Below the pieces are notes generated by a model, which ran no database searches, was not told where the DNA came from, and was given only the letters and a program-made list of their open reading frames with translations. Below, in pieces: positions 21,901 to 34,190 of a stretch of DNA of 64,000 nt. Position 1 is the first letter of the stretch. Each line of letters begins with the position of its first letter. The DNA is from Quillaja saponaria (taxonomy: Eukaryota > Streptophyta > Magnoliopsida > Fabales > Quillajaceae). The stretch spans positions 15,394,001 to 15,458,000 of the forward strand of contig CM055613.1 in the NCBI GenBank assembly GCA_029379385.1. Direction: 5' to 3'. Both the position numbers and the translations under genes were made by a program.

Positions 21901-22407
21901 CTAGTTAACAAAGGTCTCACTGAAGCTAAGGCGAAGGAAGGAGCTGAACCAAGAAGAATCAGACACAAACAAGGAGAAAAAGATGGTGTTCTCTCGGCTA
22001 AAATTGAAGGAGTAACAAAGAACTTTCTAGAGCAAAACAAAACAGGGGACTCACTGCCAACAAAGGGGACTCCACAGAAAAGGAAAACAAAGAAAAAATC
22101 GGCTAAAGAGAGTAAAGCAAGAAAGAGAGCATAATAAAATGAATAAAAATAACTTAATTAAATATCACATGTTTAAAACATGTGGTACACAATAAATTCT
22201 AGCTATATATATATTTATTTATTTATATATGTTAATTGTATGGTTTTAGATTTATTCTTAGCTGTAATTATGTATTAATTGTATTGTTTATTTATTTGAT
22301 TTGTTTGTAGTGCAAATTAAATCTTGATATATTTATATACATACTTCAATTATTCACTCATTTAAATTTACTTGGTCACAAATTTATTTTTTTGGAGAGT
22401 TATAACA
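18924..22407 (+). mobile_element. Solo LTR A2, 3484 bp, with imperfect target duplication
   Basis: It begins TGTCACACTCCTC and ends GAGTTATAACA. It is flanked by TGATA (18919-18923) and TTATA (22408-22412), a 5-bp duplication with one mismatch. It is colinear with A1 for most of its length, including the conserved block (19468-19590) and the GAATCCGGAATTGAAATTC region near 19932. The last third (about 21000-22140) is longer and more purine-rich than in A1. No gag-pol and no paired LTR are visible. Confidence 0.83.
21607..22134 (+). CDS. 175-codon lysine-rich open frame inside LTR A2, probably chance
   Basis: It is the longest open frame of the window. The product is very basic, ending in stretches such as KRKTKKKSAKESKARKRA, without any family motif, signal peptide or membrane segment. 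It lies in the purine-rich sense strand of the LTR, where AAG/GAA-rich sequence avoids stop codons by composition. Corresponding regions in copies 0, A1, B, C and D do not keep the frame. I report it because of its length; it is more likely a compositional open frame than a gene. Confidence 0.2.
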   Translation: MKRADTTLKSSLKPPTFLLEKLKELHTLTVGKLPWMSQLQIGLKGPENSCCNQDKGNWMEVKYATRRRMKSLAPKRKTSSAARGIQQGRNRVLLQGKQLVNKGLTEAKAKEGAEPRRIRHKQGEKDGVLSAKIEGVTKNFLEQNKTGDSLPTKGTPQKRKTKKKSAKESKARKRA

Positions 22408-22412
22408 TTATA

Positions 22413-22639
22413 AAGGTGCAATAAGATTAATTAACAATTACAAGTCTCTGGATAGAAAATCCCATAGGGTCTGAACGTAAAACATAATATAGAAAAGAAG
22501 TTATATAAGATAAAACAATAAAGTCCATGATTCTTGTGTATGCTTATTTAGTTATTAAATCGTCAGTTTAATTCTCTTCTTGGAAGCTGTGAGATAGAAT
22601 GACTAGAGGAAATTCCTTGAGTAAGAATCTGCAGTCATC
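22413..22639 (+). other. Spacer right of LTR A2
   Basis: No gene recognised. It joins the LTR to the LINE RNase H remnant. Confidence 0.4.
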
Positions 22640-22925
22640 AATTAGGGATCCAAAAGAATGATAATTTGAATCCCATAATTAATTAGGTCAATAACAAGTT
22701 TAGCATCAATAGAAAATTTCAAGTTTTGAAAACCCAACTCAGTAGCCAAATTAAGGCCATCATGCAGACCCCACAGCTCTGCTTCCACATCGGTATTAAG
22801 ACCAATATTTCTCATGAAGGCAGTAATGAAATCTCCTAAATTATCTCTAATCAATCCCCCTGTTGTAATTTTCCGTGAACCCTTAAACAATAACCATCAA
22901 TATTTAGTTTAACAAACCCCGGCTG
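22640..22925 (-). pseudogene. LINE-type RNase H domain fragment (RVT_3-like)
   Basis: On the minus strand NIDG (first catalytic Asp, about 22895-22906) is followed, after a one-base frame slip, by GGLIRDNLGDF, VEAELWGLHDGLNLA (catalytic Glu) and FSIDAKLVIDLI (catalytic Asp). This is the order of the RNase H fold found at the end of plant non-LTR polyproteins and related RNase H-like proteins. The frame breaks after NIDG and the last part of the domain is missing, so it is not functional as written. Confidence 0.75.
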
Positions 22926-22929
22926 AGCT

Positions 22930-23160
22930 ATACAAAAACCAAAAAACTACTTATACCTAAAGAAGCTAAACTAGACCTGTTTCGTATATAACAGTAGCGA
23001 GGTAGATTTATGCTGTTGAAAATATCCAATTCCACAAGTTTTTTTTTATCATAACAAGCTAAATTGGGCCAAAATTTTGTTAATGGAAAAACATTTGTCA
23101 AGGTAAAAATTTCAAACCTTGAAACAAAAACTGACATAAATTATTCGAGACCATGTTTTC
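22930..23160 (-). pseudogene. LINE polyprotein tail, RNase H C-terminus (segment A)
   Basis: The minus-strand frame includes ACYDKKKLVELDIFNSINLP, which matches the ends of the LINE fragments in segments B, C and D (minus strand near 28640, 52090 and 61600; FEIFNSIHLPPCCYT-like). It marks the right end of segment A and shows that the LINE insertion predates the A/B/C/D duplications. Confidence 0.6.
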
Positions 23161-23194
23161 CGAGTAAAGGAAATTATAACCTGAAGTGTTTCAG

Positions 23195-24942
23195 CCCTTA
23201 GTTTCTGACTTTATTTCAATTAGTCACTTTCTGACTTCATTGAATTGTGGTGTTCTAATTATATAGTTGATTGCTTCAATCCTAATTGTAACTTTTTTTT
23301 TTTTTGGATACTTGTGGCACCATATGTGGATCTACCCGTATAGAGGAGTTTCTGGAGGAGGGTTGCATTATTTGTATTTTTTTTATATACATTTTATAGT
23401 ATAATGTACCATTTATTAAGAATTTGGGTGAATAAGAATATTTTAATTTTGAGACAGTTTTTTTATATAAATTTATTAGTTGTAATAAAATCATATGTTA
23501 ATTTTAGTAAATAAAAGTAAAAATTACAGACAAACCAAAATTTGAGGATAATTCTCACAAATAAAATTAATTTTATCATAGAATTTTAATCACCCAAAAA
23601 AGAATTCCCCACAAATTATTTTTCGGGTGCAAGGTTGTCAATATGAACCTTATATAAACAAATTTCATCCAAGTCATTTTTGGAAAAAAAGAAAAAGAAA
23701 AAAAAAAGCCTATTTTCTTGAATTCAAAAAGTGGTCGATGATAAAATGTGGGTAGTGCTGAATTGATTTGTAGTAGTGTCATTTCATCCCTTCATCATTT
23801 GATACACGCAAACATTATACATTTGTCATAGCACCTTCCAATTGTCCTTTGTAGTTAACATCTTAACATCAAGAAGTGCTTTTTAGTTTTGAAAATACTC
23901 ATAATTCTTAGCCTAATATGCTTTCTCACTTCAATTATTGAGACAATAATAGCTGGAAACTTGTGTCTGCAAACCTACATTGAGAAGCCTGTACAAGTCA
24001 TATAATTGGATTTATGTCATTCAATAGCATTTAAGCTCTGCAAATAATATGCTTAATTAATCAAGCTTCAAAATATGTCAAGCCATTTTATATTTAGTAA
24101 AATTAAAGTATTGACAACAAAAATTTTAATCTTTTAAATGAAAACACATAAGAGTACTAAAGTTGCTATAATTTTAAGGAAGATCCTACTTTTTTTAAGG
24201 AGAGTGTACTATTTTCACAAAATACTCCATCCTATTTACAACTTTAATTAAACATTGAAGTTTTTTTTATTTTTTATATATATATTTTTTATAATTTTTG
24301 TATTCATTCATATATCAATTTTTTAATTATCTATTTGTTACATTAGATTAACATCTAGGATTTCGTGTATCCATGTCACATTTTGTTAAGTCACTTTAGA
24401 CGGAAGGAACCCAATTAACCTAATAAAGGAATACAATTGTTTTAAATTGAAAGAGACTAAAGTGAATTTCTAATCAAACAACATGTACTAAAAATGTAAT
24501 TTAACCTAGAATAAAAGCATAAGCACATGATTAATTGCACACTATATGTCTCCTTTTAGCTATAAGTCGAGCTCCTAGTTTTTTATTCACATAAAGAAAA
24601 AGAAAAGAAGAAAAAAAATTAGTCCTCAAAGTTCTGGTATAACAACCATTGCGTAGCTTGTAAAGTCATTCATTCACATAACTGTTTTTTTCAGTATAAT
24701 TATATTTGCTAAATCAACCTTCGAATTGTAGGTTAGCTGGCTGATGTTCCATTCTTATTCAAATGCATGCAATTGGAAAAGGAGGATCAAAGTCAACTTA
24801 TTTATATTCTTATTTTTGTTAGTATTATTGTTTACTAAGACAGTGTTAAGTTAATCAGAACAGTTATAAAAAGAAGAACTTAGTAATTATAATGGTTGAA
24901 TACATAAATATTTTATATTTTCACTATTTTTCTTAATGTAAA
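23195..24942 (+). repeat. Duplicated segment B, part 1
   Basis: Colinear with segment A part 1 (13021-15124) and immediately downstream of the end of A, so the two copies are in tandem. The GATGTTCCATTCTTATTC box is at 24743. It is interrupted at 24943 by an LTR. No coding gene recognised. Confidence 0.75.
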
Positions 24943-27810
24943 TGTTACACCCTCAAATGGAGGTATGACTAGCCGGAAAAAATAGGTGTCCACATCCCTT
25001 GTAACCCTGAATACTCAAGTAATGTATATCACAAACTTATAAATACATTATAGTTAAAACTACTAGAATATTATGGAATTAGAATAAAATCTAGAATCAA
25101 TGACTAAACATAAAACGATTACTGAAAATATTGGCAGGAGTTCCCTGTACGGTGGAACATGCCTATAATAAATATACCAACAACCTGTTTAGAAAATTGA
25201 CAGTAACTCTTAATATCACAATGTATAGAGGAGCTCCACTCCTAACAAAACTTGTAAAGACACCATGGTAAATTCAATATATCTGACAACAAAGCATAGA
25301 ATCCTAAGCGACTGCAAGTATTATCCTTTACGCTCCAAGTGTACGATTTCCAAGATATACCTTGCTGCAGCAGAGTCTGCAGGTAGCAATTTGGCTCACG
25401 AACAACAATAGTTTCTTGGAAACTAAAAAAAACAATCACAAAGGAAAGAGTGAGTCACAAGGACTCAAGTGAGCAAATCATGTATCCTAAAGGTATCAGC
25501 ATCACACAAAATACATATATTATAGGTTAAATTCGTATTTGCATTACTTATGCACATACACAATTACAAGTATCACATGACCACCATTCACTTAGTTCAC
25601 AAATTTCAACATGTCACCTAAATCATTCAAACAACCAAACAAATAACAAACAATTCAACAAACAAAGGGCCAACGAGTAACTTAGCCTCACACAACAATG
25701 TCTCCCCCCACCGGGCATTTACGCGCCCACACAAAAAATTAATTCTCTGCACATAATCCATCCCACAGGGACTGAGCACTCCACTTGCTTTTAAAATAAT
25801 TATTAGAGTCAGAACAACTTATATCAAATATCAAATTCAATTATCCTAGGTGCACCTAGACTTTAATTTCGAAAATGAAAACTATTTTTCAAAAAAAAAA
25901 AATTTCATGTTGTTGGCCCTTATCAATCACATTCAATATCAAACACATATCATTCCATGAAATCACTGAAATAACTTATTTGCTCATTTTCTCTTATAAT
26001 ACAACAATTCACATAAACATGTAATTGCACACAATAATCTGGTAACCATAAAGCACATAATTCACTCACTAGCTCCAGTATATGGTTCGTCAGTTCGTCT
26101 ACTCTGTGATGGTATCAGAATATCTTCGACACGCTCTGAAGCTAAAAATCATAAATTCATATGTTACTAATAATAGTCATTTCATTCCACGATTTCTTAA
26201 TCGCACATAATTATGTCTAATATATTTTTTTAAAGCAAGGTTAATTAATTCAATTTATTCACTAGTTTAAATTCTATGACTTAACATTAACCTAGTCCAA
26301 GTTTCATTTTTTTCCTGGTCAGTTATTTAACAACGGACCCTTCCATACATTTATCTCCATGTATATATTAAAATTTAACTTTACCTAGTTATTTTGTCAA
26401 ATACCTAAAGGTAAGTTATTTTCATAGTTGTGTATAAATATACATATTACTTGTTCAACATTAGTTTCTATTTTATTACTTACATGTAGCTAGTACATAT
26501 TTATATTTAGGTTCATTATCATAAATTCTTGATTCCTAATTTTAACTCCTTGCATCATTCACTCTAACTAGTCTAACAAACATACCCTTAGTTTAATTGA
26601 ATTTCCTAATTCCTCTAATTAAAGCCAATCACTCCCAAATTATCATTTTTGATTCACGGCTTGTCCTCTCATTGCCGTGACCATGTCATATTACCAACAC
26701 TCTTAATTCCCTGAATTCCATAAGCAAGTTACATGAGACACCCTAGAACCTGCCGTGACTATGCCATATTACCAACACTCTAATTCCCTAAATTCCATAA
26801 GCAAGTTACATGAGACACCCTAAAACCATAATCAACTATCCTACCTCACGTCAGACTAACATATTCAGAGGGTTCTTTCTGCTTGTTGCTGAATTAATTT
26901 ATCCCACGGTTACAAGGATTAATCAAGGCGTGAACTAAGGAGTCCAAGATTGCTGCCTCGCATAATATTTCTCATGGCTTAATTATTAAGTGAGCATCAA
27001 CATGCCTTGACTACTGGAGATACTATGGTGATTGTCACCACCGTTGGGAGGAAATAAGTAAAAACTAAATTGGCAGCCAACGCAAGGATGGCTAGAAGGC
27101 AGGAACAGGGCACGGCTGGCTGACCGGCCACTGTCCCCAATCAGCTCTAGTCCATTGGTTAGATGCTATGATACCTCAAGAAGCAACACCAGCCAGGTTA
27201 CAAGGAAGGTGGAGACATATACTACAAGGATGACGCCTACGGTTCAGCAGAAAATAGAACAGGGGAATTTCCTGCAATAGCACTTCACAACCCCCTGTTC
27301 TTCACGGATCAATCAAGTACCCACACAACCAATCAGCTACCATGGTGCAGGAGACAAATCAACTACTTTCAACCTAGGTACTCTCGGTTGGTGATAGAAA
27401 TAGCTAGGAAATCTTGGAGTTCATCTGTGGTGGTGGAGGTTGGAACCGTATTTGACAATGAAGAAAGAACAATCCAGAAGCTGGAACAATTGAAAAGCAA
27501 AGCTAGATAATATAGTATTAATAAAACACGTGCCCAAACTCGCCTAATTGTATAAATATTTATAGATATGTATATATTTATTATTATTCTTTTATCTCTA
27601 TATATATTGCTTTTGAATCACTTACTCATTAATTGTTTCAACAATAGTTTTAATATTATACAATTAAAATGAAATAAAATAAAAAACTCTTAATATCATG
27701 TCAATTTTAAATTTATATATATATATATATATACATAACTGGTTACTTAAATCGTCACAATAATTTTATAAATTATTTTAATATATCTATTATACTATCG
27801 AGTTATAACA
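24943..27810 (+). mobile_element. Solo LTR B, 2868 bp, with perfect 5-bp target duplication GTAAA
   Basis: It begins TGTTACACCCTC and ends CGAGTTATAACA, flanked by GTAAA at 24938-24942 and again at 27811-27815. Related empty sites (about 51232 and 60760) read ATGTAAAGGGGTGAACATTGG, which fits this as the insertion point. The conserved block is at 25668-25785. A 77-78 bp tandem duplication is present at 26673-26827. Purine-rich region at 27400-27500. No gag-pol is present. It is more diverged in sequence from A1 and A2 than those are from each other. Confidence 0.88.
26673..26827 (+). repeat. 77/78-bp direct tandem duplication inside LTR B
   Basis: The first copy starts TGCCGTGACCATGTCATATT, the second TGCCGTGACTATGCCATATT. 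Both end ACATGAGACACCCTA-AACC. The few differences indicate some age. Not seen in the other LTR copies. Confidence 0.9.
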
Positions 27811-27815
27811 GTAAA

Positions 27816-28589
27816 GTAAATGAGTGAACATTGGTTTTATTTCATGGAAATCATCAGCATATTTCTATTTATTATAAGTTAAAATTTAATTAGATTTAAG
27901 ATACACTAACTTCATTAATTTTACTAACAACTGGTTCACCTTAACCATACTAATTCGATAGATCTCCATAAATATATGATGAAGAAAATTGTTACAAATT
28001 AGAGTAATGTGAGATGGTCAAAAAGGAAGGAAAAGAAGTAGGTGCAAGAATTTCTCGTTTACAAAGCAAACAAAAATTTGAGAAGAAAAGAGAAAGACCA
28101 AGAGGAATTAAGGTGTCTTTTTCTAATACAATATTATATTATAGTAAGGATGACTTGATATTATATTGTTAGTTAGATTTCTTTGGAAGCTTACAACGTA
28201 CGTAATTAGATTTTGCGGATAGCAAACAAGGAATTTAATTAGATGTCTACCAACCCTTGTTTGTTCCCAAAATGCATTGTCAATTTGGCATTAATTAGCT
28301 TTGAATTCTTGGATTACTTGTTGAGGGTTTATTTTAAAATAATAGGGTTTGGTATTGCCAAAATGCATTGTTCCAAACACACTCTAAATTCTAATAAAAT
28401 ATCCTCAATTTATAAAAACTTTATTTACTTATTTATTTTTTAAAAAGAGAGGATCATGCGTGTATTACCTTTATTTTAATAAGAAAAAAAAATATATATA
28501 AACAGGAGGATACGTTAGCTAAAACTCTTGGGAAAAGAGTGCATGTACACTCTTTGTACATAGAAAATGTACTTAAAAAGAATATACTT
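27816..28589 (+). repeat. Duplicated segment B, part 2
   Basis: Resumes with GTAAATGAGTGAACATTGG and follows segments C (51230 on) and D (60765 on): GAGATGGTCAAAAAGGAAGG, AGATGTCTACCAACCCTTG, GGGTTTGGTATTGCCAAAATG. No gene recognised. Confidence 0.75.
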
Positions 28590-28930
28590 AAAGGAAGCTA
28601 GACCTGTTTTGTCATTTTTAAGTATGCAGTAGAACAGCAGGGAGGTAGATGTATACTGTTGAAAATCTCCAATTCCACAATTTTTTTATCATTACAAGCT
28701 AATTTATCTGCAACTTGATTCCCTTCTCTGTATGTATGTGTTATTGTGCAAATCAAATGGTAGAGCTTCTATATATATATATATTTCTCACAAGATAAGT
28801 AATATGCCAAGGATAAGAAAGTTGGTTTTGAATTATATCTACAAGCACCTTGGAGCCTCCCTCTCACCTTGCACGTTTTATTGCAATAACTTATATAATG
28901 TGACTGTCCATAAATTTTCAATTTAATTGA
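28590..28930 (-). pseudogene. LINE RNase H fragment, segment B copy
   Basis: Minus-strand pieces match the LINE tail in segments C and D, including the FEIFNSIHLPPCCYT-like end near 28640. Compared with C and D about 120 bp are missing near 28860, in the stretch that carries the GACSNMYG-containing part in those copies. No open frame remains. Confidence 0.6.
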
Positions 28931-29889
28931 TTAAAATATAAATGCATCCAAACCTAATGATTTCATGTCAAAGTTGCAATATGATATATGATTATTTTTT
29001 AAACTTAATTTTATATTATAATTTATGATTAATGTAAATGTTACTTATGGCAAAAATAAAAAAAATAAAAAAATCGTAGTTTTATTTTTTCATTGGTGTG
29101 ATAATCTTTTATGAAAAAATAAAAATAAAAATAAAAATTGGCCTTCCACGTCAATATGACTGGTGATATTTGTTAAGGACCTTTTGTTTGTATGGTGTGC
29201 CTAAAATTGACTATGGGATGAGGCCTAGCTAATAGGGTGAGTGACCATTGACAAAATTTTCACATCTCAGCCCTACTACTAGTGTATTAGATCACGAGGA
29301 TGTCTAGACATGGTTGAGTTGGTTGAGTTCATCATCGGTTCCCATTCACTCATGAACATTAAACCATGATATGATTGATGATAGTGATGGCGACCGACGC
29401 TACAAATAATAGTTAGTATGAGTGTGCTACTTGTTAATTAGAATCTACATATAGATTGGTTGATTTCTCCCAATATAAGCAATTGCTTTGTTGTATTGTG
29501 GATCCAGATATATATATAAACTCGATCTATCAAAATCTCAAGTTTTATAATAGTGTAAGAATGAGTATTGATCTTGATTTATTAAACTGGATTAGATCTA
29601 AATATTAGTTTTTGATAAAATTATATCAGTTTTATTTGGCCAATAAAATGCTTAACAAGTTAAGGTAATTGGAATTTATTGTCTTATACGGATTTAACCA
29701 CACTTTGTAATAGGTCTTATTGTCAACAGCAAATCTCACTTGTAGTATTTTGATACCATCAATAAAAAAATATAATTTTGGACAGGATATAATATTCAGA
29801 TCTAAGACAGAAAAGTAAAAAAATATAAATCTTCACACTTTCATCCTTACTTCTTAATTGGCTTTGATACCAAATAGATGACTAGTGGA
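28931..29889 (+). repeat. Segment B continuation (start of C-type segment) and provirus left flank
   Basis: About 29090-29490 matches the C-type segments (41870-42170, 53200-53500, 62690-62960). Shared text is GGTGTGCCTA, GGATGAGGCCTAG, GATGTCTAGACAT, GAGTTCATCATC and ATGATGGTGATG-like. Homology ends at about 29500. From there to about 29890 no relative was recognised. A reverse-oriented TTTGATACCA at 29869-29879 resembles the complement of an initiator-Met tRNA primer site but lacks an adjoining LTR. Confidence 0.6.
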
Positions 29890-29999
29890 GGTCCTAAAGA
29901 GTAGAGGAAGATCACGGGGTAGTGAAATAAGGAGCAGCATGACAGCCAAAAGAGTTATGATATAGAAAAAGATCTCAACATAATTAAAAGATAGAGAAG

Positions 30000-30440
30000 A
30001 AAGGTACTAGATTTACAAACCCAATTCCATGTTCACTTTCAAAAGTGATCATACTATCAAAACTGTTGAACAAATAATTTCAATTGACTCTGATTGTGAA
30101 GAAGTTAATCTCCCTGAAAATTAAACTCTTGAAAAGGCTACATCTGTTCAGGATCAAAAACCATTTTCTATTTTTGAGATTACTTAATACCCTACAGGTA
30201 AAGTAAAAATCTCTTTTAGTATAACAAACAATCAAAGGAATTTTGGATCAATCTATTAAGACTCAGCAAAAAATTCTTGTTTGTTTAGATATTCTTGTTC
30301 TTCAATTCCCTCGATAATTCATCTTCAAGATTTAGAAAACAGATCTAGGATTTCTAGAGCTTTATACACCAAAGAAGATGAAAATCAATTTGAGAACCCC
30401 CATTCTCCTACTTTTCATCTTTAAATGATAACTTGATAAT
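30000..30440 (+). pseudogene. Provirus: movement-protein-like region
   Basis: Fragments in several frames resemble the start of the 30K-type cell-to-cell movement domain that opens caulimovirid polyproteins. Evidence is mainly position (before the coat region) and a few short blocks. Frames shift every 20-40 codons. Confidence 0.45.
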
Positions 30441-32330
30441 CAATACAAGTCAAATTGTTTTTCAAATTGATAAAGACTCCCTTAGAAAATATTTTTATCA
30501 AGAAAAATACAATCTTACAAGAACTTGGTTTTTTGAAATATTTACTAGTTCTAAAAAACAAAAGATCCAAAATCTTTATTACAAATTTATAGGAAACTCA
30601 TAAAATTCATATTTCTTTATTTGAATGGTTTGAAGTTTATGCAAAAGAAAATGGTATCAATTATCCTTTCTCCAAATCCATAAATGTTAATATTCAAAAA
30701 ATAAAAAATTGGGTAACTTATAAGGATAAAATTATTAATTCAGTTTTTCCTCCTCATAATGCCTTAAAAATTCCTGCCTAAAATCCTACTGGAAAAATGG
30801 TTTTTGCACCAGCAATTTTTTAAAAAAAACAAAGATTTAACTGAAACAATTAATTCTGAAGACATTCAATCTCTTTATGAACAAAGCAATTATAGTAATT
30901 ATTATCTTCAAGTTATAGGAGATCATCTCTCTGAATCCAAAACTAATATAAAAAGTGAAAATCCTTTTTTTTTTTTTTTACTCCTTACTAGATTCCCACA
31001 AAGGTTAAAAAAGAATTAGGTTCTAGTTCAAAATCCCCTTCTCAATATGAATTTCTTGATAAAATACTTACCAGATTCCGACAAAGAGAAAAATATTGTC
31101 CCTGACACTTCTCAACAAATCAATTCAATTAATAACTTGAGCGATGCAGATTCTATATTTGAACAAAAATTCTAATAAAATTTTTCAAAAAGAAATTAAT
31201 CCAATTCAAAATACCAACTATCGAAAGCCACAAAAATTATATTATCCTAGGGCTTCTCCTCTTGACTTAGTCACAGAAGAAAAATATCAGATAATCAATA
31301 ATTCTTTTAGTGCAAACAACATTTATGAATAGAATATAGATGACAAATCCAAATGCAATATCATTAATATGTTGCAACAAATGACCATGGTCAGTACTAC
31401 TTATCAAATCTCTCACAATTGTATTGACCAATCTATACTTAATATTTTAATAGCTAGTTTACTGGTCAATTAAAAGGTTGGTGGGATGAACACCTTACTG
31501 AAAATGAGTGAAGTCAAATAAACTTAGCTATCAAAAGTGGTACTAAAGAAAATCATCTCCTTAACGAAAAAGGAAATCAAATTCGAAATTCGGTAAATAC
31601 TATTGTTTATGCTATCACAAAATATTTCATCAAAGATCCGTCTATATGGCACGATAAATCTGCTGAACTCCTTTCCAATCTTAAGTGTCATACCTTAGCT
31701 GATTTTAAGTGGTATAAAGATACTTTCTTTACCAGAGTCTTCTTTAGGACATATAGTAATCATCCATTTTAGAAAGAAAATTTTCTAACTGGTCTCCTTC
31801 GTTCTTTAGGAGACAAAGTTAGAGAAAAAAATAAGAAATATTAACAATGAGATTATTCCTTATGAACAATTAACTTATGGACAATTTTGCAGTTATGTCC
31901 AGAAAGTTGCTTTAAAAATATGTCAATACGACAAAATACAAAGATAATTAGTCAAAGAAAACTTCCTTAATCGTAAAGATTTAGGAAGTTTTTACTCTCA
32001 ATATGGTTTTGATTGTCTTCAAAGTTCATCTAAATCTAAGAAGAAACATTACTTTGATCCTCCAAAAAGTTACAAAAAATCATCCAAAAATAAAGCTGGC
32101 AAAAGAATTTACAAACACATAAATTACAAAAGAACTCCTCAATATTTTCAAAATAAAAGTAAACCACATGTTGTCTGTTTTAAATGCAATAAATCAGGTT
32201 ATATTGTAAAATATTGCAGAATTACAAAAAAGTTCAAAGCTTTAAATATCGATAAAGATCTTCTAGGTTAATTTGATTGTGAAGATTCATCTGATAGTGA
32301 AGCTCCAACCTCTTCTGATATTGAAAAAAT
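30440..32330 (+). pseudogene. Provirus: coat-protein region with zinc knuckle
   Basis: The coat region packages viral DNA. Recognisable blocks include one with WFEVYAKENGINYPF (about 30630) and, near 32175, a CFKCNKSGYIVKYC knuckle. In the knuckle the expected His of CX2CX4HX4C is replaced, so zinc binding would be impaired. A lysine-rich stretch precedes the knuckle, and an acidic/serine stretch (DSSDSEAPTSS, about 32285) follows, as in this virus group. Multiple stops are present. A 71-codon open frame (30804-31019) and a 62-codon one (31144-31332) are the longest survivors. Confidence 0.75.
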
Positions 32331-32799
32331 TACTAAATCCAAAATGATGATAAAGTCTCTTTAGATTTATCTCAAAAAACTCTTGAATATAATGTTCTCA
32401 CTAGAAAACAAGATCTTCTCTTTGAAGTCATTACTAACCTTTCAAATGATGAAAATAATAAAAATTATCTTTACAAACTCAAAGAAACTTGAAGAAAAAT
32501 TAAGCAGAACCTCCTCACAATCTTTCAATAATTGCTAACTCTTCCAATCTAAAAGACATTTTATCCAGATTCAACTTTGAGAAAAAATCTGTAACTCGTT
32601 AAGATCTTCAACATGAAGTTTCAAAACTTAAAACACAAAACTCAAAACTGAAGTCAAATTTCCCAAAAATCAACAACAAGAAAATATTTCAACAATCCAA
32701 CTTCTTCACAAAGAAAAGAAAAATCCGTCTTTTAAAACTTCCTCTTCAAATGAAAACTTAGATATTTCTAATATAATTTTCTTAATTTAATTACTAGGG

Positions 32800-33140
32800 T
32801 TTTATATCAGAAAATAGTATATCCCAATTAAACTTATTATTGAAAAATATTTTGTCCTCAAAATAGTTGATCTATTTGATACATGAACAAATTCAAGCTG
32901 TATATTGGAAGGACAAGTTGCAACAAAATTTTATGAAAAATATTTCTGAACAATTAACTTCGGCTAATAGTTCTAAAATCATAATCCATTACAAATGCTC
33001 TAATTAAACAATTGAAAACTCTCATTTACAAATTTTAACATTTCTTCTTGTCAAGAATATCACAAATCTAGTCATCCTAGGTACTGATTTCATTAGGCAA
33101 TTAAATCCTTTTTTAGTTAACAAATGAGTATTTAAAAAAA
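32800..33140 (+). pseudogene. Provirus: aspartic protease region
   Basis: The ILGTDFIRQLNPF block (about 33075) corresponds to the C-terminal ILG-F-I motif of retroviral-type proteases. The catalytic D(T/S)G region upstream was not clearly recovered. Frames are broken. Confidence 0.6.
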
Positions 33141-33399
33141 AATTATGAGTCAAACTATTTCCATTCCTTTCTTTAAAAAAACCTACTTTTAGGGATCTTA
33201 ATCTTACTAAAAATATACAAAAGTATATCAATTTATTTTCTAATGAAATTTTTAAAAAAAAAATAGAAACTCAACTCTATGATTCAATCATCAAAAAAAA
33301 AAATTTGAAGAAAAAATTCAGATGTAAATCTGTTCTGATCTTTCGAATGCTTTCTGAAAAATAAAATAATATTTGGTTGATCTCCCTTATGCAACATTT

Positions 33400-34190
33400 T
33401 TTATGAAGGACAAATTTCTGCAAAAGTTCATCCAATACAAATGAATCACGAAATGCTTGATTTTTGTCAAAAGAAAATTTGTGATCTTCTTTCTAAGGGA
33501 ATAATTCGCAAGAGTAAGAGTCCTTGGTCTTGTTCTATTTTTTTTTTGTTAATAAAAATGCAGAAATTGAACGTGATACTACTCGTTTAGTCATCAATTA
33601 TAAACTACTTAATCAAGCTCTCTAATGGATTAGGTATCTTATTCCTAACAAAAGAGATCTTCTCAATCATTTATACTCCTCAAAATTATTTTCAAAATTT
33701 GATATGAAATCAAGTTTCTAGCAAATCCAAATCAAAGAGTCTGATATATACAAAACTGTATTTACAGTTCCTTTTGGTCAATATGAATGGAATGTAAAGC
33801 CTTTTGGATTAAAAATGCTTATTCTGAATTTCAAAGAATTATGAACAATTTTTTTAATCCTTATTCAAAATTTATCATCATTTATATTGATGATGTTTTA
33901 ATATTTTCACAAAATATTGATGAATATTTCAAATATCTCAATATTTTTTTTTTTTGATATTACGCAAAAAAAAAAAAAACTGGTTTGGCTATTTCTAGAG
34001 CAAAATTCAGCCTCTTTCAAATAATAATAAGATTTCCTGGTCATAATATTCACCACGGAACTATCACTTTAATTGATAGAGCTATCCAACTTGCTAACAA
34101 ATTTTCTGATCAAATCATTGATAAAATTCAATTACAAAGATTTTTAGGGTTGCCTCAATTATGTTTCTGATTTCTTTCCAGAGGATCAGT
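33400..34190 (+). pseudogene. Provirus: reverse transcriptase region
   Basis: Visible blocks are KGIIRKSKSPWSC (fingers), a TVPFGQYEW-type segment, and IYIDDVLIFSQNIDEYF with the catalytic YIDD (about 33880). A stretch containing RFLGLPQLCF follows (about 34140). Several indels shift the frame between these blocks, and an in-frame stop lies shortly before TVPFGQYEW. It is not functional as it stands. Confidence 0.85.

Noticed and set aside
29869..29879. Initiator-Met primer-binding site on the minus strand
   Set aside because: Only ~11 bases match and no LTR end adjoins it; likely chance or an isolated scrap.
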